From: Lantana camara
Taxonomy: Eukaryota; Streptophyta; Magnoliopsida; Lamiales; Verbenaceae
NCBI GenBank assembly: GCA_037501455.1
Contig: CM074864.1
Location: forward strand, 24,608,001 to 24,672,000
DNA: 64,000 bases
Direction: 5' to 3'
The notes beneath the pieces were generated by a model that worked only from the letters and a program-made list of their open reading frames with translations, had not been told where the DNA came from and searched no databases. Numbering within the stretch: position 1 is the first letter of the stretch; each line of letters begins with the position of its first letter. The position numbers and the translations under genes are program-made. Below, piece after piece: positions 48,801 through 58,648 of the stretch.

Positions 48801-48823
48801 AGTCCTTTTGAAGGAGGGGAGTT
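48801..48823 (+). other. Polypurine tract of R2
   Basis: CTTTTGAAGGAGGGGAGTT directly precedes TGTAACATCCC, identical to R1. Confidence 0.85.
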
Positions 48824-51800
48824 TGTAACATCCCACTCATCCGGCCGTACAAGTACGCTGCTTCGAGAGTGCTAAGTGCGTATTTAAATTATTTAATTAT
48901 ATGTTTATTATATTGTTTAAGTGATATTCTTGAAATTAATTGAATTATTTTTTAAGTGTTATATATGAATATTTGAACGTTTTTAACCTTTTGAACTTGT
49001 TTTCGATCCGTTTGAGTTCCGACTTGTTTCCAAACTTTGTAAAAATTTGATATGAATAAAAAATATGTGTAATAAATTCTTCTATCTGCTCGTTTTATAT
49101 TTTCGGAGTTGTTTGATATGGTAACGCACCATATTTTATTTGTTAGGGAATCGAGGGGCTAACTCATTTTAGCGCGCCTTGTGTTCCAGAATTTATTTCT
49201 TGAGCTCGGGAATTCAGATTCAAATTCCGAAAGTGGCCTTGGACTCGTAACAAGAATTGGGAGCTAAGAAACCTAGCCTTTTATTTTTCTAAGCTCGTTT
49301 GAACCCCTGTATTTCGCCCGAAACATGAACCTCGCGTAGATTCGCCACCTTTTACGGTTTTGACCGTAACTTATTTGTTTCTTGACCAAATGACCCGATT
49401 ATTGAACCTATATGACCTTATCTCATTACCCTACCTAACCATCGTCACTCACTCCACCCATCAACTGAAGGAACCGAGAGAGAGAAGAGAAAGGGAAGAG
49501 AAGGGGAGAAACCCATCACTATTCATCCTTGGTGATTTCAAGCTCGTGTCATCTTTGATCCCTCCCGAATTCGAAAGGTATGAATGAATTCTTATTCTCC
49601 ATCTTGTTAGATTTCTTTTAACGGCCTATTTGCTGAATTTCATTAAGTTTTGAGCATGCTATGAACATGATGATGAATAGATAGGTTAAATCTCATTTCT
49701 TGAATTCATAGCTTTATTTTCAGATTTCTTGTGGTTTAATGCATGAAATATGATCACTCTAGCTTCCTTTACATGTTCATGGACTTGAATTGAATTATAT
49801 GTTGTGTATATGGATCCACCATGGCTGCAACTTGAATTTTTTGGAGCTTTGGGACTGAATTGCTTCTTTGCTGCTGCGTATGCTTTGTGTCTACTGTTGT
49901 GCCTTGTATGCTGCTTCTCTGTCCTTGATTTAGCTGCTGTTTTGTTTCAGTATTCTTTGACTTTTGTGTGCTACTGCTGCTTCTTGTGTTTGGGAGAGGA
50001 GAACAGGGGGAGCATCCATGGCTACCCTCGGTTTGCTGCAGTTGAAAAGGGTTACGCCTGTTAAGGCCTTTGCCCTTTGATGAGGTAACACCCGTTACCT
50101 CCTCCAGCCTTGGAAGGCTTTAGCATCGGCCTCCCTTACAATGGGAGTAACCCCCGTTACCCCTTGCCTTTTGCTGAGTTTTGGTGGCTACTTGCGTGTA
50201 GTCTTGTGGTGTTGTTTATTTGTTCGTTTTCTCATTTCGTTTTCGATTGTATTTGTTTTCTCCCACCCCGACTATGATCCTAACATGTTAATATGTATTT
50301 ATATGATATGTTTTGTTATTTATTTTAATATTACGGTTTCATTTATTAAGTGAAATTGTGACTTAAATGCATGAACGTTTAAATGACTCGTATGAAACTT
50401 TCTTGCCTCTTAAACCTCTCTCATGTATTTAAACTCATAAATGCTCATGGTATGTTTCAATATGATGTATTATTCTTGTTCTATTAAATTTATGAATTTA
50501 TTCAACACGATTTCGATGCTCTTTTACGTGATGTATGATAAGATATGCTTTATACGCGTTTAAGTGATACGTGTGCTACCTTCTTGAGCTTGTTACACTC
50601 TTTATGCATTCTATGTTTGTATATGCATGAATTATGATGTGATATGATATATATATATGTATATATGATGTTCATATGACGTGTTATGTTCGTTATGTAA
50701 AATTTATGAGTATGTTTGACGTAAAATATCTGACTTATGAAGTGCTATGAATTTATATGCTCTAAGTGCTAATTTATCTCAACTCACATGCATCTCTTAC
50801 TATCTTTAATAACTTTAAATTTATGGGTGCTCTTATTTATTCTATGATATATTAGGAGTTTAAATTGTGTATTATGAGTTTAATTCGTGACTTATTTGTG
50901 TAATAGTTCGTTATTCGTTTTGATATGCCTAAGTGTGAGTTTATGTGAACTACATTGCATCATTTGCATCCATATGCATTTGCCGAGAGTCTAATTGGTT
51001 CATTTTGAGTCTAAGTATGTCTTTTGACCTTTGTTTTATTCTGAAGTTCGTTCCGAGGGTAAGGAGGTGGTCGTTTAGGTGTGCTTTAGTTTGCTCATGT
51101 TCAGTTTGTTCGATAAGGTGAGGTTTCTTTCTTTTAGTTATTATGACCTATAACCCTAAGTGAGATTTAAGCCCGCATGCGACTTAAATATATGTATATG
51201 TATTTAAATACGTGTTTGATATGTATTTTGTGGGAATTGGCCAATTTGCTATGAAACGTTTAAAAAACGCTTTTATGTATATGTAAGTGATATTTTCGTT
51301 TATTTATTTTAGAAAAGGGTTGGTGTGTGTTTTTCATTAGCGAGAGTTGGCTTTGAAAGATAAGTCTGTGAATACGTTTATGCATTTTGCACTTTGCTTT
51401 GGGCCTCGAAGATTGGTGTAAAGGTGCCCCGGGACGGTGTTGGGCTATCGGGTTACTCCCGAGTATGGTGTCCACTTTGAAAAGATCAACCCGGAACCCA
51501 TTAGAAGGTTAGTGGGGGATGGAATCCTTGGGCGTGAGTGTCATGAAACTCATGACCCTGACATATTCGCGCAGATGGTTAGGGTGTGTACAACCCTTCC
51601 ATCACCCGGAGAAGAGGTATGTTTGTGTGACTTTGTTTTCGTTTGCCTTTTGATTATGTTTATGAGTTTTGAAAGGAGTTAGGTTAGTTGGAAGCTCGTA
51701 CTTACCGAGTTGTGTAATTTTGATTATGAAATTGGCTCGTGAAACACGACTGGATTCCTAATTTCTAAAAATTGCTGATTTTGGCCTATGGCCTTAACTC

Positions 51801-52460
51801 TTTTCTATATATAATATCACGTGTCAAAATGTTTTAGATTGCAAAAACCACGCCCTGGTTCATGAGCTTTTATGACTTTGAATATGCTATGCTCTTACGT
51901 ATATGTACGTGCGCGTGTGTTAGCCCCCTCACCAGTCTTTAGGACTGAGCCCCCCTGGTTGTCTTCTTTTCCCCCTTGGTTTCATTAAGTTTGCAGGTGC
52001 AGGGCTCTGTTCGTGCTAGGCGATGGTTTTCTTTTGAGTTGTTCGAGTCCGAGTTCGAGTCTTTTGCATTCTGCATCTTTTCCTTTTTGCCTTGGTATCT
52101 TGTATAATTATGAATATGTTTAAGAACCTTGAATTATGAGAACTTGTATGATTTAGAATTTGAGATTTGACACTTGTATGACTTATTTGGCCCGGGGATG
52201 GGCACGACATGTATTATTTGTTTTAGTTATATTCTTGGCTTGTATGTATATATGTTTGTTTATTTGTAATCCTAGTGCTTCCGCATGTGATATGATTTAT
52301 TTTTCGCACTCTGTATTAGGGTCTAGACCGCCTAGCTAGTGTGTGTGTTTTGTTTATCACCCGTTCGCTGTAGCTTGGTGCGTGTGGGGAGTTTCCATTT
52401 CGTTACACGTGTCGGGTTATATTGCGGGGGGTGTAGTGCTCTGCGCTCCGAGATGCTACA
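48824..52460 (+). repeat. R2 3' LTR, 3637 bp
   Basis: Collinear with the 5' LTR but without CACTA-2. Donor 1 is intact (GAAAG-GTATGA, intron from 49578), whereas acceptor 1 is damaged (TTATTCTGAAG). Exon-2-like sequence and GTGAGGTTTCTTTC (51118) follow, and acceptor 2 is AAGTTTGCAG-GTGC near 51995. So each R2 LTR has lost a different splice signal. Palindrome units lie at 50049-50163. Confidence 0.9.
50049..50163. repeat. Palindrome cluster in the R2 3' LTR
   Basis: GGTTACGCCTGTTAAGGCC (from 50050), GAGGTAACACCCGTTACCTC (50082-50101) and GGGAGTAACCCCCGTTACCC (50143-50162). The main unit has two mismatches compared with the perfect 12-base arms of the 5' copy (39323-39348). Confidence 0.82.
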
Positions 52461-52795
52461 CAAATAGGTCCCTAAACTTCAAAAAGTGATCAAATAGGTC
52501 CAAAACCTATTTTCAATTTAACCCTAAAACATTTAAATAACACATAATCAAGTCCAATTATCAAATAATTCAATCAAATTCATAAAATTCATATTCTTAG
52601 CATCAAATTCATATTAAAACAATTACGATCATATAATTCACATAATAATTTAAACGAGCGAAACAATTTAAATCAATTAAATCACATAAATCACTTAAAT
52701 AGAATTTAAATAAATTTAAAAGCACGTAACTGCGTAAATTAAACTCACACGTGGCATGAACCTGGACATACGAACTGACGGAGTGTCACAAAGCA

Positions 52796-52928
52796 TGTAG
52801 CACCCCGCACGGTGGGTCACCACATCCCCCGCACCTAAGCCCCACCCACATACCAGATAGCAAGCCCGTACATGAACCAAGCAGGGCAAGTGGGAGACAG
52901 ACAAACTCGCACCTAAGCTAGGTGGGAT
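52796..52928 (-). mobile_element. LTR-I, terminal 133 bp of a long LTR
   Basis: TGTAGCACCCCGCACGGTGG starts immediately after the right target duplication of H. It carries the usual end block (CACCACATCCCCCGCAC...AAGCTAGGTGGGA) and is cut at 52928 by LTR-J. The rest was not found. Confidence 0.65.
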
Positions 52929-53379
52929 GTAGCACCCCAAGCGGTGGGCACCACATTCCCCGCACTATAGCTCGACACGTGTAACGAAATAAGGAGTTCA
53001 CATATGCATCAAACCATAGCGAATGGGAGATAAATAAAAATCAAACCCTAAGCTAGACGGTCTAGACCCTAGTACAGAGCGCGCAACAAAATCAAATGCA
53101 AGGGTGGAAGCAACAGGATCCCAAAATACAAATATACATACATACAATATTCTAGTTTCAATTAAATCAATTATACATGCCACGCCACTAAGGGCCAAAT
53201 TAAATCATAACACATGCTTTCTATAGCGAATCATAATCATATACGTAGCTTTAAAACCTCAAGAATACAGGATAAACTAAAAGAAATACATGAGACTCAA
53301 GCTACACGACTCCAATGACTCAAAAGAAAGACCGCCGCCTAGCTCGAACCACTCCTGTACCTGCAACTCAAGGACGGGT

Positions 53380-53396
53380 GGGGGGGGGGGGGGGGG
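53380..53396. repeat. 17-base G run
   Basis: Uninterrupted Gs lie where other LTRs have AAAGGGGAAA beside acceptor 2. It creates a spurious glycine-rich frame. Length may be uncertain from sequencing. Confidence 0.9.
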
Positions 53397-54124
53397 AAGG
53401 GGAAGAGAGAAACAACAAGGGTCAGTCCTAGAGACTAGTGAGGGGGCTAACATACACACACACACACACACACATACACCTGTATACATATAAAGCAAAG
53501 CACATATCAAGATCGTAATAACCCATGAATCGGGGATGGTTTTTTCACACCAAACGTTTCCCATGTGTCTGTATATATATAATAGAAGGTAAAGGTCGAA
53601 GGCTAAAATAACCAATTTTAGATAATTAGGAATCTATTCCAGTTTCATAGATTCAAGACAAGACAAAGTAATTTGGCAAGTACGAGTTTTCTCCAAGCTC
53701 CTCATGGCAAGACAAGTTCAAATCAAGCAAGTTTAAATCAAAATAATCTCACCTCATACTCAGGTGATGGAAGGGTCGGCCAGCCCTTAACTATCCGTGC
53801 AAGCAAGCGGGTCGTGAGTTTTGCGACAATCACACCCGTTGGACTCCATCCCCCACCAACCTCCTAGTGGGTTTTGGTACATCCTATAAGTGGAGATCAT
53901 GCATAGGAGGTTTGTCCGGCGACCCCTTGGCCATCCCGGATGCTCCTTACACATGTTCAAGGGACCTATCTTTCAAGGTCATTTCTCACGACAAGTTCAA
54001 AATGTACTAAAAAGCTTTTCAAAAACAAAGTAAAACATATCATATATACATATAAAAACGTTTTCAAAGTCTTTCAGAAGTGGGGCAAACCCTCAAAATA
54101 CATATCATGCACATATCTATCATA

Positions 54125-54126
<2 letters not shown>

Positions 54127-54176
<50 letters not shown>
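54127..54176. repeat. (AT)n microsatellite in LTR-J
   Basis: About 50 bp of AT next to TTCGTATGCGGGC, the same place as the TA runs in both R1 LTRs. Confidence 0.95.
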
Positions 54177-54178
<2 letters not shown>

Positions 54179-54990
54179 CGTATGCGGGCTTCAAAACACA
54201 TAGGGTTTTAGGTCGGTATAACTAAAAGAAACAAAACCTCACCTTCGAGAAGTAACGAAGACCAAAAGGAAGCAACGAATGCCTACGGAACGAGCTCGTC
54301 ACCCTCGGGATGAACCTCTGAATAAAATAAGTAACAAGAGATGACGAAGACTCAATATGAACCAATTAGACGCTCGACAAATGCGTATGAATGTAAATGA
54401 TGCATATGAAATGAAATGGAAATGTACTTAGTTCATATAAGGCCCTATCAGAATCATAACATACCACAATTCGGATATATTCAACGAATTCAAGTGATAA
54501 GCTCTCAACAAAGGTCATAACACATTATACAACGAGTTAACATAGAATTTAGATCATAAACGAGGCAAAGATAATCAACAATGAACAAGGAAACAAGAAA
54601 TAAGGTCATACGAAGTTGTATGAAACCATACACCATATACATGTACTTAAACCACGTAAAAATTTCATAACAGAAGTTATAACACATAAAACATGGAGTT
54701 CACAAAGCATACAAGACATAAATGAAGAGTTAAAATCATGTAAATGAGAAATAAAGTAAGAAAAATCGAGGAATCAAGAAAACAGGGCATCGCGGCCCCG
54801 ACACCTCAACAGCCATGGGAAAACAGGCGTCGCCAGCCGCGCCACCAGTCCAGCATCTCCCACTGCATGATGGTCCCGACTGTGACGAGAAATAGCATGG
54901 CCGTGCCACACATACAGTCGTGAAAAAGAAGCAGAGTCGCGACCGCGGTAAGGTTTACTCCTTGCGCGATCGCAGCCGTGCCACTGGGAA

Positions 54991-55248
54991 GAAAAGCCTG
55001 AAAATCACCAAGGACAGGGCTGAAATGCGGGGGAAGGGAAGAAGGATGGATGCAACAGGAGAGGATGCAAACAAAGGAGGTATAGGACAGGCCGTAGCTG
55101 GTCCAAGGTTGCAAGGCTACCGCACGGTAGTGGAAGCGGGAGGTAAGGCAAGGTGGTTGTGTGCCCCTTGGCTGAAGTCTAAACTCGGGCTCACTGTTGT
55201 AGAATTTGGGAGGGTTTGAAATCTTTTTCTTTTGTCAACACTTATTAA
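54991..55248. other. Unassigned spacer
   Basis: GC-moderate sequence with an open frame on each strand, but no domain, codon bias or similarity that I recognise. TAA at 55246-55248 is the target duplication of the MITE. Confidence 0.4.
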
Positions 55249-55976
55249 GGGAGTGTTTGCAAACTTTAAAAATAAGCACTTATAAGTTAAGTGCTTGTTT
55301 TCAACAGTTTTGGAGTGTTTGGAAAACCAACTTCTGCTTAAATTTACGCAGGAATAAGCTAGAATCCAGCCCCAGGACATGCTTTCTTCTTATAACTTAT
55401 ATGTTTTCTAGATTTATTTAAATTCTCTTTTAACAATAATATCCTTATTAAAATAATAATAATAATAATATTAATATTTCTAAATTAATCATTTAAATAG
55501 AAATACAACTCTAAAGTTTATAATTTCATCACATCTTTTCTTTTTCTACTCCAATCAAAATTTTGTAATCTCAAAACGTCTCACAATTAAAAAATGTGTA
55601 GTTAACATATAAATCTGTTCTCTTTCTTAATTTTTATAGATTTATATATAAAATTATATATAGAATAAGTGCATGTTTGATTAATTATAAATAGTTTTAT
55701 ATATAATTCTAATAATTTATAATAATTTTTATATTAATATAATACTTACATCATATTATAAAACTAAAAAATGTTTCAAATATGTTGGGGTAGATTAGTA
55801 ACTTTATAAAAGTTAAAAGTGATTATCAACTTTTCTTTGCAGACACTCAAGTGATTATTTTTCTACCTATCACTTTTTTTTTTTCCAAATACTCACTGCT
55901 TTCACTACTGCAAATTTTTACTGCTTTCATTTCTGCTTTAACTTCTACTTATAGAATAGAGTTTGCAAACAATCCC
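55249..55976. mobile_element. PIF/Harbinger-type (Tourist-like) MITE, 728 bp
   Basis: Terminal inverted repeats GGGAGTGTTTGCAAACT and AGTTTGCAAACAATCCC match at 16 of 17 positions. A TAA target duplication flanks both sides (55246-55248, 55977-55979). GGG..TGTTTG ends with a TAA duplication are typical of PIF/Harbinger elements. The interior is AT-rich, without coding capacity. Inner sequences near both ends also pair partly (AGTTAAGTGC / ACTTCTACTTATAG). Confidence 0.85.
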
Positions 55977-55979
55977 TAA

Positions 55980-56851
55980 GTCACAACAATTTTATTACTT
56001 TAGCGAGTAAATAAAATTTTATCCCCCTATGTTCTACAAAATTGTCAAAATACCCCCTGGAAGATAAAAAATATAAAAAAGACACCATTTGCTTTTAAAA
56101 AAATTCACTACCTTCTTCGTCAATTTTAACTTTATTTTGAATTAGGAAAAGATAACTCTACCCTTTTATATATTATATCTCATTTACTAAGACAAAGAAG
56201 TTCTAACACTTCTGAGACTTCATTCAAACCATTTCCCGAATATTTTCTCTCGAAACACAAATCCTAGGTGCTTGGTGGAAGTTTGGTAGAAAGTAAAATA
56301 TTGGGTTTTTTTTAATCCAACCTCGTTAACGACACTAGAAGATCTTGAGGGTTGTGACATTATGGTATGTTTGTGTGTTTATATTAATTTCTCTCTTTTT
56401 ATCGATTATTCATGAGTTTTGGGTTCTCTAAAATTTGAGCTCATGTTATTCGAGATATTCTGTAAATTCTTATATGTTTGTGTGTTAGGATGTGTTCATT
56501 GAGCTGTAAATATGTTTTTTTTTTTTTTTTTTTTGGCTCGGTGGCGGATTTCATGGACTTTTTTGAATTTTCATATAGTATTACGAACAAAAATGAAAGT
56601 TTTTGGGTAGTCGGTCTCCTATTCAGTTTTTGTTGTCAGACATATGCTTGTCCAGTATACATGAGCAAATGATAAAATATTTGATATGCTTGTCCCTTTT
56701 ATGTTCTACTTTAATGTTGGTGGTTTATGTGAGAAAATGTTTTTGGTTCCTACATCTCTATTTCTCTATTTTATAGTGCTAAAAATTATATAAATATTAC
56801 TAAAGCTAGTACTAATAATACGGGAATTTTTCTTTTTTCTTGTTTATTGTA
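55980..56851 (+). other. Presumed 5' region of the Mutator-like gene
   Basis: AT-rich, with a CT-rich stretch before 56250, a 20-base T run (56515-56534) and no convincing coding frame. TTCTTGTTTATTGTAG ending at 56851 is a good splice acceptor directly before the first coding block, so this may hold the 5' untranslated exon and intron. No terminal inverted repeat was identified. Confidence 0.4.
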
Positions 56852-58319
56852 GATAATAGTAATTTTGAGATACACATGCGGATTGGTGGCAGGTTTGAAC
56901 ATCAACCATCCGTCCATTATATATGTGGCAGAATGGTTAAAAAGTTTGGTATCCATTTGAATCTGAGTAAATTTTATGACTTGTATGAACAACCTGGTGG
57001 TTCTAACTGCACTATTCATTTCTACTGGAACATGACAAGCTACTCATTAAATATGGGGTTGAGAAAACTATTATACTATCACTTTAGGTATTGAGGCATA
57101 ACAACACTAAACAAACGTATTGTTATCTAAACTGAAGAGATGAATGGTAATTGGGTTGGTTTTAATCCTTAAGGAGATATCATTCAAGAAGAATCCCACC
57201 CCAACAAACAAACTGAGAATGACAAAGAGTTTGAAATGATAATTGAGAACATAGATTTTAATGAGGATGCAAATGATGAAGGTGAGACAAATAATGTGCA
57301 ACAAACATCTCTTAACAAGACTACAAATGTATTGAATAAAGATTGGGAAGCAGTGTTGGGTGATGATGACTTTCAATTCAACCACAACATTGAAACTAGT
57401 CTTCCTCGTACAGACTTCACTCAAGAAGAGTATGAAATAGGGAATTTCAGTGGGTTTATTAGCAGTGTCATGCCAATAGTTATGAATGAGAGTGTCCCAA
57501 TTGGTGATAAGCAACATAAAAATTCAACAAAAAGATCTAAATTGCTACCAAGGAGGAAGGCTATGAAGAAAACCAGGCAATTGAAAATCCATAAAAGCCC
57601 TGTGACAACACAACAACCAAGAAGGAACACAAGGAAAATTAAAGAAAATGCTTGCAATTATGAGAGAGATCCGGATGTGTTTGGTGAATCCAATAGATCA
57701 AAGTTTGATGATAGCTTAGACAGTGACTTCCAGGAACAAGTAGTTGATCCTTCAAGTAAAAGTGATGCTATGAACCTGTTCTTGATGCAATGTTGTGGAC
57801 ATAGAAAACTCAGATGATGGTGACATTCTTCTTGACAAGAATCCCACCAAAGAAGAGTTAGTTACCAAGTTTAAAAAAAAAAAAAAAAGAAAAAGAAGAG
57901 CAAAGAAAAGGTAGCCAAAGTTGTACCTGTTCAAACCACTCAAGTTAATCCAAATGATGAAGATAAGAGTTGGCATACAAATTGCAATGAAAATGATGAT
58001 CCATACCAACTGGATGCAACCAATCTAGAAGGTGAGCATGATGACAACTTATAGTTTAGAGAAGGAACAAATTTGAAATTGTTCAAGCCATTTGTTGGTA
58101 AGCATTTCTCAATAAAAGAATGGTATAGAGAGTGTCTGAGAGATTATTGTGTGAGTTAGAGATTTGATTTGCATTATAATAGAAATGAAAATGCAAGAAT
58201 TACTGCTAGATGTAAGAATGAGCAATGCAGCTGGAGAATTCACACCTCACTAATTTAAGGGGGTTCCATTTTTCAAATCAAGACCTTGAAAGGTAAGCAC
58301 ATCTGTTGTAGGACCTACT
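56852..58319 (+). pseudogene. Mutator-like (MuDR) transposase gene, N-terminal part, broken
   Basis: Block 1 (to 57091) reads NFEIHMRIGGRFEHQPSVHY..CGRM...FYDLYEQPGG and fits the N-terminal PB1-like domain of plant MULE proteins. A long acidic/basic linker follows (57236-57817: KRSKLLPRRKAMKKTR, CNYERDPDVFGES). After a frame change and a 16-base A run (57873-57888) comes the MuDR DNA-binding region: FSIKEWYRECLRDYCV, RFDLHYNRNENARITARCKN, EQCSWRIHTSL and IFQIKTLKGKHICCR (zinc-binding Cys/His). In-frame stops at 57092, two near 57130-57170, and two in the last block make it dead. The catalytic domain is absent, cut off by the insertion at 58320. Confidence 0.85.
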
Positions 58320-58648
58320 TGTTAGGATTAATGTCCTGAAAATCCAATTATATTATAAATATTTTAGTTTAATAAAACTGAAATTATTGTAAGTTATGAG
58401 TATTTTACATATTTAATAATTAATGACGTGTGATGGTATTTTTATATGAAATGTGTTTCATAGGAAAAGACTTTAAATACCAAAAATCATGTGTCATTAA
58501 AATTCTAGTCGGTATGAAAAGAAGATGTTCTTATCGAAACTATAATGTGTTATTTAAGATGACTAGTCTTTCGTCATAGGGAAATGGAGTTTTCGATTAT
58601 AACACATTAATGATTTTCAATGGGATTGGAAACATCGAATTGGACCAT
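58320..58648 (+). mobile_element. Probable Ty1/copia LTR fragment
   Basis: TGTTAGGATTAATGTCCTG begins abruptly after the transposase codons for HICCRTY and is typical of copia LTR starts (TGTTRG...). The rest is AT-rich with a GTGTTA..TAACAC pair (58546, 58601). It is cut by LTR-K at 58649; the remaining part and the target duplication are not visible. Confidence 0.5.

Larger units (their letters stand above)
38066..52460 (+). mobile_element. R2, complete non-autonomous Ty3/gypsy element with two nested insertions, 14395 bp
   Basis: A perfect target duplication CAAAT lies at 38061-38065 and 52461-52465. The 5' LTR is 38066-43582 (about 3646 bp after removing CACTA-2), the internal region 43583-48823 (2499 bp after removing solo LTR D) and the 3' LTR 48824-52460 (3637 bp). 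The tRNA-Met primer site (43591) and polypurine tract put it on the + strand. The interior has the same layout as R1: broken gag, shared non-coding block, RT and RNase H relics. This suggests one shared defective ancestor mobilised by a helper. Five transposition events are recorded in this one stack (H, R2, CACTA-2, D and the copia host). Confidence 0.92.
35592..52790 (-). mobile_element. H, solo LTR hosting the whole R2 element
   Basis: Left edge TTTAGCACCCTGCATG (expected TGTAGCACC, one change); right edge ...GACGGAGTGTCACA. AAGGA (35587-35591) and AAGCA (52791-52795) match 4 of 5. Own sequence is 35592-38065 plus 52466-52790 (2799 bp). It is minus-strand oriented, with donor 2 GTGAGGTTTAGG (36788), exon 2 about 36789-36867, and a palindrome cluster (37122-37211). 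Acceptor 1 appears damaged (TTTGTCATG). Its right-hand remnant (CAAATAGGTCC...) resembles the start regions of A and D. Confidence 0.75.
52929..54990 (-). mobile_element. LTR-J, truncated long LTR
   Basis: TGTAGCACCCCAAGCGGTGG begins the LTR 3' end on the + strand. Collinear blocks follow: acceptor 2 region (CCTGCAACTC, 53360), (CA)n 53454-53473, GCATGCGGGCTTC (54183), donor 2 (54242), exon 2 at 54243-54317 (75 bp), acceptor 1 ATTTTATTCAG, and a GC-rich palindrome zone (54790-54980). The LTR start is not found; similarity fades near 54990, so the right border is approximate. No target duplication was found. Confidence 0.7.

Noticed and set aside
53277..53615. 112-residue frame with proline and valine runs, and a glycine-rich frame opposite
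   Set aside because: Caused by the G run and (CA)n microsatellite within LTR-J.
54920..55219. 99-residue open frame as a host gene
   Set aside because: Starts in LTR-J, no recognisable domain, opposite strand also open; no splice or promoter support.
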